Of a stretch of DNA of 64,000 nt, positions 18,465-27,117 are shown piece after piece. Source of the DNA: Desulfovibrio sp. (lineage in GTDB: Bacteria; Desulfobacterota; Desulfovibrionia; Desulfovibrionales; Desulfovibrionaceae); NCBI GenBank assembly GCA_017396005.1, contig JAFQNG010000097.1, positions 38,461-102,460 of the forward strand. Reading direction: 5' to 3'. The position numbers and the translations under genes were made by a program. The notes below the pieces were generated by a model, which saw only the letters and a list, made by a program, of their open reading frames with translations, ran no database searches and was not told the origin of the DNA. Position 1 is the stretch's first letter, and each line of letters begins with the position of its first letter.

Positions 18465-19448
18465 TTACATAGATAATCCTTTATTCATAGCAATCAATAT
18501 TTTATAGATACTTGTCTTTCTGAGTTGTATATAATTTTTTATTACTATAAAAATATAACTAAAACATACAAATGGCAAATAAATTGAATGCAATAGCTTT
18601 GTATAATATATTCTGTTTCTTAGTGATGTGTAGTATATGTAATTATTGTAACGTTTATTTTGCTTGTTAATCATTTCAAGTGTAATTATTGTTGATCCTA
18701 CATTGTGGTATACGATGCTATGTTTTGACCATAGAATATTAATATAGTAATTTTTTGCTCTTTGACAAAATTCTATATCTTCATAATACATAAAAAATTT
18801 TTCATTAATAAAACCAGTTTTATGAATAATATTTTTAGGTATTAACATTGATGCTCCGTTTATAGCATCAAGCCTGTATTCGATATCATATTCAGATAAA
18901 ATATTTATATCTTTGATATTCATTCCTTCACAAATATGTGAAGTAGTTCCTAAAAATTTATTTACTTTGCTTCCTCCAAGGCATTGTACTGTTTTTTTGT
19001 CATGATGGTAAACAAGTGTAGAGCCTACAATACACTTTTCAGTATATACTTTTTTACATAATTCATAGAGTGCTCTGGTGTCTGCCTCTGTATCATTATT
19101 CAGTACCCATACAGCCTTGCATGCATTATCTCTGAATGCCAGTCTCATGCCGGCATTATTGCCATAGGCATATCCGCCGTTTTTCGGCATCGTCAGGATG
19201 ATAGAGCGATATTTCAGATCAGTAGTTCCGATATTCTGTGCCTTGACGATGCTGGGTGATGCGAACTCTCGCCAGGCAAAAAATATTTTGTCTACACTTC
19301 CGTCATTGGAATTATTGTCAATGACAATGATACGTCCAGGGACTTCCACAAGCTTATCAAGGCTACGCAGGCAGTTGATGGTATCGTCAGCACCTCTGTA
19401 GTTGACAATGAGTACTGTCACGTCTTTGGATTCAAGCAGCGGTTTCAT
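18465..19448 (-). CDS. GT2 glycosyltransferase (rhamnosyltransferase-like), mosaic composition
   Basis: 327 aa. GT-A fold with VTVLIVNYRGADDTINCL at the start, NNGSN-type IDNNSNDGS, KNGGYAYGNNAGMRLA and VLNNDTEAD as the metal-binding acidic site. This matches WbbL/RfbN-like rhamnosyltransferases. The first 120 codons (19448 to about 19080) have near 45-50% GC like the upstream ABC gene; the rest drops to well under 35%. The composition change inside an intact reading frame suggests recombination within the gene when the downstream island was exchanged. It overlaps the ABC gene by 17 nt. Confidence 0.85.
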   Translation of the reverse strand: MKPLLESKDVTVLIVNYRGADDTINCLRSLDKLVEVPGRIIVIDNNSNDGSVDKIFFAWREFASPSIVKAQNIGTTDLKYRSIILTMPKNGGYAYGNNAGMRLAFRDNACKAVWVLNNDTEADTRALYELCKKVYTEKCIVGSTLVYHHDKKTVQCLGGSKVNKFLGTTSHICEGMNIKDINILSEYDIEYRLDAINGASMLIPKNIIHKTGFINEKFFMYYEDIEFCQRAKNYYINILWSKHSIVYHNVGSTIITLEMINKQNKRYNNYIYYTSLRNRIYYTKLLHSIYLPFVCFSYIFIVIKNYIQLRKTSIYKILIAMNKGLSM

Positions 19449-21258
19449 TGCATTGGCCCGTGAAGTCTGAGTAAAGCGCTATGATGTTCTGTGCCTTGCC
19501 GTTCTTTTTTAGTCTGCCGCTTTCAAGCCACAGCACTTTGTCGCATATCTCCAATGTGCTCAGCCTGTGCGCAGCAATAACATTGGTGCGCTTGCCCTTA
19601 CTGCGCGTCATGGCTTGCTGCACTTCTGCTTCTGCGGCCTGATCCAGGGCACTGGTAGCTTCGTCAAAAATCAGCAGAGATGGTTTGGTATAGAGGGCGC
19701 GGGCAATGGAAACACGCTGCATCTGACCGCCTGACAGGCCGCTGCCACTGGGGCTGATGGGGCGGTCAATTGCCGAACAATCCTGCCCCAGAAAGTCGAT
19801 GGCTGCTTCCTGACAGGCCTGGCGTATGCGTTCTTCATCCACTGCTTTGCCCCAGTCACAAAAGGCCACATTCTGGGCCACTGTGCCGTTCAGCAGATAC
19901 GGGCTTTGCGGCACATAGCCTATCTGCTGGCGATAGGCTGCCAGTTGGGCCGCAGTCATGGGCTTGCCGTCTACCAGCAGGCGGCCTTCTGTAGGCTCCA
20001 GCAGACAGCTCAAGATATTGATGAAGGTGCTCTTGCCAGCACCAGAGCGACCCACAAGCCCTATGGTGCTGCCCACAGGAATACGACAGTTTATATTGCT
20101 CAGGGCATTTTCCTTGGCGCCGGGGTAACGGTAGGAGACGTTTTCAAAAACGATCTCTTTTTCTATGCGAAAATCAGGGTCTGGCTGGATGACTTCTGCC
20201 ACAGGTGCAGCAGAGAGACTTTCGCAATATTCAAGGCAGGGCAGGGCCGCAGCCTGAGAGCCGCGTATGCCCACAATGGCACCGACTACGCGGTTGAGCG
20301 AGGGCAGTACACGCCAGGCAGTGAGGGCCAGCAGGGCTACTGTGGTCGTGATGGTGGCAAGATCAGCATTTTGAAAATGCGTAAGCATATAAATGCACAG
20401 CCAGATAAGGCAAAATCCACCGCTTTCCAGCGTCCAGGTCGGTACGGCAGAGCTGATACCCAGAAAGGAGCGGGGCTGCATGCCTGCCCGTACCTGTTCC
20501 CTGATGGCCTGCAAAAAGGCTGCTTGCTGCTGATAGATGATGAGCTCGCGTATGCCGCTGATGGCCGTCATGGTGGCCTTGTTCTCTTCCTGCTGTACTG
20601 TGGCTACTGTGGCGGCTGATCGGTCTATGCGTTTGCGTAGCAGGCTGTAGGTAAGGGCAGCGATGCAGAGCATAAAGGCCAGGGCACTCAGGGTGACGCC
20701 CGGCGCGTAGAACGTCAGACCACCAAAGAGCAGCACTACGGTTATCATATTGCTGTAGGCCTGCAGCAGCTGCAAGAGCATCTGCCCGAGGCTGAAACGC
20801 CGTTGCATGGCGGTGAGGGCCTGACTGTTCTGGGCAGACAAGTGCCAACTGTAGGGCATGTACAAAAAGCGCTGCATGATGCTGCTGCCCACGTGGGCGG
20901 CCACTCGTTCACCCAGCATGGCCGAGCGCCAGGCCACCAGAGCAGAGAGAATGTTTTTCAATCCGATGAAACCGATGGGCAGCAGACAGGCCCAGAGGAT
21001 GAGGCGGCGCGGCTCTGTAAACAGGTCAGACAGAGCAGGGCAGACTTTCAGCAGTTTTTGCACCGGCCCGGATGCGGTAATGTGCTCCGGTGCGTTCAGT
21101 ATGCTGAAAAATCCGGTCAAGGCCATGATACTGGCCAGCTCTGTGAGGGCCAGCAGCACCATCAGTATGAAGAGCAACCAGATGCTGCGCTGCAAATGAG
21201 CAGGCAAAAAAGCGTAGATGCGTTTGAAGTTGGCAAACAGCAGGTTCAGGTTAGGCAT
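19432..21258 (-). CDS. ABC transporter with fused permease and ATPase (PglK/MsbA-like flippase)
   Basis: 608 aa from the ATG at 21258, which overlaps the stop of the preceding gene and has GGGGGCAGG as SD. The N-terminal half holds about six membrane segments (QRSIWLLFILMVLLALTELA first). The C-terminal ATPase has Walker A GRSGAGKST, signature LSGGQMQ and Walker B LLIFDEATSALDQ. Such half-transporters flip lipid-linked oligosaccharides or lipid A. Its place among glycosyltransferases suggests a lipid-linked glycan flippase like PglK. GC-rich like the backbone. Confidence 0.88.
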   Translation of the reverse strand: MPNLNLLFANFKRIYAFLPAHLQRSIWLLFILMVLLALTELASIMALTGFFSILNAPEHITASGPVQKLLKVCPALSDLFTEPRRLILWACLLPIGFIGLKNILSALVAWRSAMLGERVAAHVGSSIMQRFLYMPYSWHLSAQNSQALTAMQRRFSLGQMLLQLLQAYSNMITVVLLFGGLTFYAPGVTLSALAFMLCIAALTYSLLRKRIDRSAATVATVQQEENKATMTAISGIRELIIYQQQAAFLQAIREQVRAGMQPRSFLGISSAVPTWTLESGGFCLIWLCIYMLTHFQNADLATITTTVALLALTAWRVLPSLNRVVGAIVGIRGSQAAALPCLEYCESLSAAPVAEVIQPDPDFRIEKEIVFENVSYRYPGAKENALSNINCRIPVGSTIGLVGRSGAGKSTFINILSCLLEPTEGRLLVDGKPMTAAQLAAYRQQIGYVPQSPYLLNGTVAQNVAFCDWGKAVDEERIRQACQEAAIDFLGQDCSAIDRPISPSGSGLSGGQMQRVSIARALYTKPSLLIFDEATSALDQAAEAEVQQAMTRSKGKRTNVIAAHRLSTLEICDKVLWLESGRLKKNGKAQNIIALYSDFTGQCNETAA

Positions 21259-22381
21259 GGCCTGCCCCCTGCAATAACCGTTTGCCCAGGCCGCGCAGCA
21301 TGGCACTTGCTGCTTCTGTATCTGCCTCTGCCCACTGCGCTGTAAGCCCCTTGCATGGGCCTGAATCCAGCTGCACAGGTACAAGCTCATACGGTACGAC
21401 GTGCGCCAGTTCTCCCTGCATGAAATCCATATTGCCGGACCAGCCTGTGGCTACCACGTGCAGGCCGTGCAGCAGGGCTTCACGCAGGGGCAAGCCATAG
21501 CCTTCAGAGCGATGCAGGGAGAGATAGATATCGTGTTTAAGATACAGATCAGTCAGCCCGGCAGCATCCAGATTGTCGCTGATAATGCGTACCCCTGGCA
21601 CGGCAGCACAGGCTTGCTGGAACTCCTGAAACTGGCGACCGCCAGCACTGGTATTGCTGACCTTGAATGTCATCTCTGCCTCACCAGGGGCAAAGGCCTT
21701 TTCAAAAGCCCGTAATGCTGCCAGCGGGTTCTTGCGCTCAAAGGATGCGCCAGCGTCAAAGATGAAGAGACAGCGTATAATACCGTCAGAGGCGCAGGCT
21801 GTTTTACGCTGTGCAGGCTGTGGCACAGCATGGGGCAGTACAGTAACAGGCTTGTCTGTGATCTTTTGCAAAGCCTGCTGCACGAATGCACTGGGCACTT
21901 CTATGGTATCCACATAGGGCAGTGCCTGCTGCCAGATGGGGGGAAAAGCCTCCAGCTCCCACGCCCAGTAGGCCACTACACGTTTATGGCGCAGAAAGTC
22001 TTTGCCCAGGGCACAAAGTGCCAGCTGAAACTGTGGTGGATTGGCGTGGATGACCACAGTACCACCATCAGCCATATTTCGGGCATCCTGAGTGGTGAGC
22101 AGGCTTTCCTCTGGCCTGTAGTCCCGTGCATAGCGCATGGCATCAGTGATATCCACAGGTATGACATCCAGCCCCTGTTCTCGACAGGCTTGCACATAGA
22201 GGCGTGCGCCCTGGCTGATGCCGCTTGTGCTGTAAAAAGCTCCACACACATAGAGCGGCCCGGCCTGCGGCATGGTTGCAGTGCGCCTTTGCGCGTGCAG
22301 GCGGCACAGGGCACTGCAGAAGAGCAGGCGCAATCCCTGCGGTGAGGCTTTCCAGCAATGCTTCAGGATGTCTCTTACCAT
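21251..22381 (-). CDS. Glycosyltransferase, GT4-like
   Basis: 376 aa. N-domain begins GPLYVCGAFYSTSGISQGARLY; the C-domain has IFDAGASFERKNPLAALRAFEKAF and the donor site LHRSEGYGLPLREALLHGLHVVATGWSGN with the EX7E pattern (EGYGLPLRE). This is a classical GT4 retaining transferase. It is the first gene of the leftward operon; the inverted repeats at 22414-22604 lie 33 bp upstream of its start. The ATG at 22381 has only a weak SD (CAGAG), and internal ATG codons such as the one at MPQAG are possible alternatives. Confidence 0.85.
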   Translation of the reverse strand: MVRDILKHCWKASPQGLRLLFCSALCRLHAQRRTATMPQAGPLYVCGAFYSTSGISQGARLYVQACREQGLDVIPVDITDAMRYARDYRPEESLLTTQDARNMADGGTVVIHANPPQFQLALCALGKDFLRHKRVVAYWAWELEAFPPIWQQALPYVDTIEVPSAFVQQALQKITDKPVTVLPHAVPQPAQRKTACASDGIIRCLFIFDAGASFERKNPLAALRAFEKAFAPGEAEMTFKVSNTSAGGRQFQEFQQACAAVPGVRIISDNLDAAGLTDLYLKHDIYLSLHRSEGYGLPLREALLHGLHVVATGWSGNMDFMQGELAHVVPYELVPVQLDSGPCKGLTAQWAEADTEAASAMLRGLGKRLLQGAGHA

Positions 22382-22413
22382 GGATGTAATTTCAGCTCTG
22401 TGGCAAAAGTCTT

Positions 22414-22604
22414 TTCATTGACAGATACACTGTCGATGAAATGGAAATTTTAGAGCTAAAATTTTATGGTATCATATTAGAATATTTGAATATTTTGCAT
22501 ACATCCTTGTAAATGGAAGAAGAGCTTGTTGAGACATGTTGCCAATTTTCTGCCTCTGAGCTATTGAATACCAACGGTTCATCGACAGTGTATCTGTCAA
22601 TGAA
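22414..22604. repeat. 27-bp perfect inverted repeats flanking 137 bp, candidate invertible promoter
   Basis: The left copy (22414-22440) and the right copy (22578-22604) are exact reverse complements over 27 bp. Each copy is an imperfect palindrome with 11-base arms (TTCATTGACAG and CTGTCGATGAA) and a 5-base asymmetric centre (ATACA on the left, TGTAT on the right). This is the architecture of tyrosine-recombinase crossover sites in inverted orientation. The enclosed 137 bp are AT-rich and include -10-like TATGAT on the minus strand (near 22473), reading toward the glycan operon. A pair of operators or a small non-autonomous element are alternatives. No recombinase gene is in the window. Confidence 0.6.
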
Positions 22605-22985
22605 CCATAATTATTTCAAAGGCTTATCGGCATGTCGCGTCAAGGCCCGGTTGCGGGCTATTTGCGACGCAATGCCTGAAAGAACCCCTGATGCCATGTG
22701 GATCAGGGGTGTTTGTGCCGCCCTCTCTGGCGCCATGCCGACAGTGTGCAACCGCCACGATCTGGCCTCACCTTTGAGCCTTGCCTTAAATCTCATATCT
22801 CACTCTCTGCACAAACTCTAAGCCCGTTGCCTACCCCTGCCCACAAGGCATCCCTCTGTTTTCGTGATTCCCCAAATCTGAGTTTTTGGGGGAAAAGATA
22901 TTCCAGTCTGTGGTGCTGGTCACAGATTGCCTGTCACTTTTGGAGTAGGCTGCCACTTTCTGCAACCTGAACAAAGGGCATATCT
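22605..22985. other. Gene-free stretch with a four-way-junction fold (22627-22741)
   Basis: A closing stem TCGGCATG (22627-22634) with CATGCCGA (22734-22741) encloses three hairpins: GCGTC/GACGC with inner GCCCG/CGGGC (22637-22670), ACCCCTGAT/ATCAGGGGT (22684-22692 with 22702-22710) and CGCC/GGCG (22719-22732). All stems are Watson-Crick. A further hairpin CCCCAAA/TTTGGGG lies at 22870-22891. The fold could be an RNA leader of the HPP gene on the plus strand, an RNA on the minus strand or a DNA structure. I recognise no known riboswitch. The open frame 22513-22821 across it is not a convincing gene. Confidence 0.45.
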
Positions 22986-23525
22986 ATGCGTACCTTTCTG
23001 CTAAAAATGTCCGGCGGTGGAGATGCTCCACCACGTGTAAAAAGCAGTGAGATCCTTATGGCATGGCTTGGCAGTTGCCTGGCCATAGCCTGTATCGCCC
23101 TGCTGGAACGACACGTTACTGGCAATACGGGATTTCCTTTATTGATAGGCTCGTTTGGTGCATCCGCTGTCCTGGCTTTTGGTGCTGTCCAAAGCCCACT
23201 GGCGCAGCCACGCAATCTTGTTGGTGGGCATTTGTTATCCTCTATCGTGGGCGTCAGTAGTGCAATGCTTATCCCGGATATTACCTGGCTCGCCGCCTGT
23301 GTGGCTGTGGCTACGGCAATCGCTGCCATGCAGGTAAGTAAAACTCTACATCCTCCGGGCGGAGCTACGGCTTTGATTGCTGTAACCGGAGGAGAAAACA
23401 TACAGCAACTGGGCTACTGGTATGCGTTTGTACCCTGCCTCGCAGGAGCGGTGATCATGCTGCTTATAGCCCTGGTGGTGAATAATTTGCCCAAAAATCA
23501 GCGTTACCCTTTATTCTGGTGGTAA
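22986..23525 (+). CDS. HPP-family integral membrane protein
   Basis: 179 aa with about four to five membrane helices and the family signature: PLLIGSFGASAVLAFGAVQSPLAQPRN, VGGHLLSSIVGV and LHPPGGATALIAV, which contains the HPP motif. Some HPP proteins in cyanobacteria and chloroplasts carry nitrite; the substrate here is unknown. It is followed after 4 nt by a membrane iron-sulfur protein, so the pair is one transcription unit. Confidence 0.9.
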   Translation: MRTFLLKMSGGGDAPPRVKSSEILMAWLGSCLAIACIALLERHVTGNTGFPLLIGSFGASAVLAFGAVQSPLAQPRNLVGGHLLSSIVGVSSAMLIPDITWLAACVAVATAIAAMQVSKTLHPPGGATALIAVTGGENIQQLGYWYAFVPCLAGAVIMLLIALVVNNLPKNQRYPLFWW

Positions 23526-23529
23526 AAAA

Positions 23530-24888
23530 ATGCGTTTGCCTGCATGCCTGAACAGGACGTTCACTCTGGGCCAGTGCCTGATCTGGCTTTGGGTCACACT
23601 GCTTTTGATGGTTCTGGGCGCACATTTTTATCGTGCGGGGGAAGATGGCATCGTTCTGTGCGTAGTTGGCATCATTGTCTTTCAATGCTCAGCCAAAGCC
23701 TGGAAACGCTATGTGACAGGGCTGTTTTTGCTCTGTGGTATGCTGGAATGGCTTTCGTCGGCTTGTACACTGTATGAAATGCGCGTGATGCTCGGCTTGC
23801 CCTGGCTGCGGGGTACGACAATTCTTGCGGCGGTAGCACTGGTGACGGGCCTGACCGGCGCAATGGCTGTACAGCGGGCAAAGGAGATGATTCCCCAACA
23901 GGATAGCGAAAATACCGTTCTGCGCGCCACTGTATTTATGGCTGTTTTTCTCAGTCTGTTCCTGCTGCGTAAATTCGTACCGCTGCAACTCTTATTGCTG
24001 GAACGCTTTCTGCCGGTCATCGGCAGTGTACAGATATTTTTTGCCGCATGCTATGGGGCTTTTGCTGTCGGCCTGCTGGCAGACCGCCGTTACAGCCGCC
24101 GTGCCAGATTCTGGCTCTGGCTGACCTTTGGACTGATATTTTTTGCCCAGTTCGCGTTGGGACTGCTGGGTATGGAGAAAATGCTGCTCACAGGGCAGTT
24201 GCATGTGCCTGTACCAGCCTTTGTTCTGTATGGAGCAGTGTTCCGCGAAACTCTCAACGCCATGCCGTTTATCGTTCTGGCAACCACCCTGCTGGCTGGA
24301 GGGGCGTGGTGCAGTTTGTTCTGTTATTTTGGGACGTTTGATGCACTGGCCGGAAACAGCCAGCCGCTTCGTCCCCTGCCTGTCTGGCTTGTGTGGATGC
24401 TGCGGTATGGAAGGCTTGCCGTACTGCTGACTGCCATCCCCATCGTACTGCTGCTGCGCTGGGCAGGATGCAACATGGCGGGTGCTGTCAGTCTGGCTGT
24501 GGCCTATGCCATTGCCAGCCTGTTCTTTATGGTAACCGTTTCACGCAAATACGGGGGGCTCTTACACTGTGGTACGGTCTGCCCTTTGGGCTTGATTGTC
24601 AGATGGTTGGGCAGGCTTGCACCGTGGAGACTTCAAGTGGATGTCAGCCGCTGCGACAACTGCGGTGTCTGTGAAAAAATCTGTCGCTGGAGGGCCATAA
24701 CACCTGCCAGCAGAGCTATGGGCAATAGTCTGCCAGATTGTACTCTGTGTCGTGATTGCCTGAGTGGATGCAGTCGCGGAGCCTTGTATCTGCGCTGCCC
24801 CGGTCTCAGCCCCATGCTGGCAAACAGCGTCTTTACGGGCTTGATAGCCGCCCTGCACGCTATCTTTCTTTCTGTAGCGATGGTGTGA
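23530..24888 (+). CDS. Polytopic membrane protein with two ferredoxin-type 4Fe-4S clusters (NapH/CcoG-like)
   Basis: 452 aa. About ten hydrophobic segments over residues 15-340, then the twin CxxxC motifs of the NapH/NosR/RdxA group: W260-CSLFC (261-265) and HCGTVCPLG (347-354). A cytoplasmic ferredoxin domain follows with CDNCGVCEKIC (375-385) and CTLCRDCLSGC (404-414), enough for two [4Fe-4S] clusters. Such proteins pass electrons across the membrane from quinol or to a maturation target. The N-terminal 250 residues are longer than in NapH. Linkage to the HPP permease suggests redox work on the permease substrate; this is inference. Confidence 0.75.
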   Translation: MRLPACLNRTFTLGQCLIWLWVTLLLMVLGAHFYRAGEDGIVLCVVGIIVFQCSAKAWKRYVTGLFLLCGMLEWLSSACTLYEMRVMLGLPWLRGTTILAAVALVTGLTGAMAVQRAKEMIPQQDSENTVLRATVFMAVFLSLFLLRKFVPLQLLLLERFLPVIGSVQIFFAACYGAFAVGLLADRRYSRRARFWLWLTFGLIFFAQFALGLLGMEKMLLTGQLHVPVPAFVLYGAVFRETLNAMPFIVLATTLLAGGAWCSLFCYFGTFDALAGNSQPLRPLPVWLVWMLRYGRLAVLLTAIPIVLLLRWAGCNMAGAVSLAVAYAIASLFFMVTVSRKYGGLLHCGTVCPLGLIVRWLGRLAPWRLQVDVSRCDNCGVCEKICRWRAITPASRAMGNSLPDCTLCRDCLSGCSRGALYLRCPGLSPMLANSVFTGLIAALHAIFLSVAMV

Positions 24889-25100
24889 AGAGGTCGCAGA
24901 CTCTAAGGATAACAAAAGCCGTATTACTGCCCGCCTGCTGTCAACATGCACTGCTTGAACTTGCAATTTGCGAAATTTTTTAAGATGCATCTGCCCTGGA
25001 TTAACCTTGCCCTGCCCTTGCGAAAATGCCTGTCTTATGGCATTATTAATTCTTATAGCTTGCTGACAGTATCGATATATTTGTGCCTTCAGGATTTTTT

Positions 25101-26633
25101 ATGACTGCTGCCATCATCTCCAGCGACACAGGCGGGGCATCGCCGCCACTGGGGGAGATTCCCTTTCAGGTGCGTGAGCCCGAGAATCCGCTGCCGCAGG
25201 TCGCACTGCCGGATTTGCCTGAAGCCATACGTATGGCCTGTGTTCGTGTGGGCTGGCACAGCCTGATGCCGGTACAGTCCCTGGCACTGCCCTATCTGCT
25301 GGCCGGTCGGGACATCATGGTGCAGTCGCGCACAGGCAGTGGCAAGACAGGCTGCTATCTGCTGCCCATGCTGCCCAGGCTTGATCCAGAGCTCAAGGCC
25401 CCGCAGGCCTTGGTACTCGCGCCTACGCGGGAGCTGGCTCTGCAGGTTGAACGCGAGGCATCTTCCCTTTTTGCCGATACGGGCATCCTGTCTGCGGCCA
25501 TCTACGGAGGTGTAGGCTATAAAAAGCAGGTGGAGGCCTTGCGTGCAGGGGCGCAGATCATCATTGGTACACCCGGTCGTGTACTGGATCATCTCTTGCG
25601 CCGTACGCTGGATCTGAAGGGTTTGCGTAGCCTTGTTTTTGACGAGGCCGACCGCATGCTTTCCATAGGTTTCTACCCTGACATGAAGGAGATACAGCGC
25701 TACCTGCCCAGACGGCCCATACATGCCAGCCTTTTTTCTGCTACCTACCCTCCGCATGTGCTCAAACTGGCAGAAGAGTTCATGGCAGAGCCCTGCATGC
25801 TCTCTCTTTCGCAGAAAGAAGTGCATGTGGCTGAGGTGCAGCATCAGTTCTGCAGGGTCAGCCCTATGGACAAGGACAGAGCCCTGGTACGCCTTCTGGA
25901 GACAGAAAATCCGGTGTCTGCCATTATATTCTGTAACACCAGGGCCAATGTGCATTATGTGACCGGGGTTTTGCAGGGCTTCGGCTACAGCGCTGACGAG
26001 CTGTCGGCTGACCTCTCGCAGAAAAAGCGTGAAGCCGTGCTGGAGAAGATCCGGCAGGGACGGCTGCAATACCTGGTGGCTACGGATGTAGCCGCACGCG
26101 GTATCGACATCCCCGCTCTTTCGCATGTCTTCCTCTACGAACCACCGGAAGATCATGAAAGTTATATCCACCGGGCCGGCCGTACAGGCCGGGCCGGGGC
26201 TGCGGGCACGGTCATTTCGCTGGTGGACGTCATGCAGCAGATGGAGCTGGAGCGCATTGCACGGCATTACAGGATAGCACTTATGGAGCTGCCTTTGCCC
26301 AATGATGAGGATGTTGCCAGAGTATCAGGCTCACGGCTGACGGCCATCCTGGAGGCGCGTTATCGCAGGCTTACCGGCCTGGAGCGTATGCGCGTGGCCC
26401 GCTATGCGTCTCTTGCACGTGACCTGGCGCGTCAGGGAGAGGAAGAGGAAGGTGTGCAGCTGCTGGCCATGCTGCTGGACGCCTGCCATCAGCAGAGCTT
26501 GCATGAAAGGGCTTTGCCTGACAGTGTTATCGGTAGTTTTGCCGGTGGGCAGGCAGAGGTTAAGGGCAGCAAGAAGCGTCGCAGACGCTCCAGACGTGCG
26601 AGGGGTGAAGGGCAGACAGGGGTAGAGGCATGA
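25101..26633 (+). CDS. DEAD-box ATP-dependent RNA helicase
   Basis: 510 aa. Motifs in order: Q-like region (WHSLMPVQSLALP), I SRTGSGKT, Ia PTRELALQ, Ib TPGRVLD, II VFDEADRM, III SAT, IV IIFCNTRANV, V VATDVAARGIDIP and VI HRAGRTGRAG. A basic C-terminal tail (SKKRRRRSRRARG) fits RNA binding. ATG 25101 is used because AGGA is 5 nt upstream; a GTG at 25083 is weaker. It overlaps the next gene by 4 nt (ATGA). Confidence 0.93.
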   Translation: MTAAIISSDTGGASPPLGEIPFQVREPENPLPQVALPDLPEAIRMACVRVGWHSLMPVQSLALPYLLAGRDIMVQSRTGSGKTGCYLLPMLPRLDPELKAPQALVLAPTRELALQVEREASSLFADTGILSAAIYGGVGYKKQVEALRAGAQIIIGTPGRVLDHLLRRTLDLKGLRSLVFDEADRMLSIGFYPDMKEIQRYLPRRPIHASLFSATYPPHVLKLAEEFMAEPCMLSLSQKEVHVAEVQHQFCRVSPMDKDRALVRLLETENPVSAIIFCNTRANVHYVTGVLQGFGYSADELSADLSQKKREAVLEKIRQGRLQYLVATDVAARGIDIPALSHVFLYEPPEDHESYIHRAGRTGRAGAAGTVISLVDVMQQMELERIARHYRIALMELPLPNDEDVARVSGSRLTAILEARYRRLTGLERMRVARYASLARDLARQGEEEEGVQLLAMLLDACHQQSLHERALPDSVIGSFAGGQAEVKGSKKRRRRSRRARGEGQTGVEA

Positions 26634-27109
26634 CAGGCGAAAATCTCGCACAAGTCTACGAACCTGCCAGCCTTGGCCAGCAGGCCCTGGAAAAATTCAG
26701 TCTTCTGCTGGAAGGGCTGGATTTCCATGAGGAAATGGAGATCCTCGGCATCGGTCGTATGCAGTTCATGCGCCGCCGCCAGATGACAGTAGAATTGCGC
26801 GGTCTGTACATGGGGCTGTGGCGTCTGGCGCTGGGGTCTTCCTTCCCTCAGGATGCCGACACCATCTTTGCACTTTATCTGCAGCGCTATGCCCTTACCC
26901 ATCCAGACAGGGTCAGTGCAAAAGTGCTGGAGCGGGCTCAGGAATACTGGAGTATGCTGCAGGCCAGTGGCCTGGCGGATTTCAGCCATGTGGCCCGGCA
27001 TATCTGCGCCTTTTCTTCACTGGAAGAAAAGGATTCTCGCGCGATGACGCTCAGGCTGGTGTTGCACTTCCGTGCCGTATATAAAATGATTTTTGACCGG
27101 CTTATCTGA
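26630..27109 (+). CDS. Hypothetical protein coupled to the helicase
   Basis: 159 aa, mostly helical by appearance, no signal peptide, no membrane segment, no cysteine-rich motif. It is rich in Glu/Arg/Leu (ALEKFSLLLEGLDFHEEMEIL, MRRRQMTVELRGLYMGLW). The ATGA overlap with the helicase gene signals translational coupling, and ribF follows 8 nt later. I do not recognise the family. A helicase partner or RNA-metabolism role is only suggested by context. Confidence 0.75.
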   Translation: MTGENLAQVYEPASLGQQALEKFSLLLEGLDFHEEMEILGIGRMQFMRRRQMTVELRGLYMGLWRLALGSSFPQDADTIFALYLQRYALTHPDRVSAKVLERAQEYWSMLQASGLADFSHVARHICAFSSLEEKDSRAMTLRLVLHFRAVYKMIFDRLI

Positions 27110-27117
27110 AAGTCTCT

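Noticed and set aside
22513-22821. 102-codon open frame on the plus strand
   Set aside because: It runs across the right inverted repeat and the structured element, has no RBS and no recognisable domain; its codons follow the hairpins rather than a protein.
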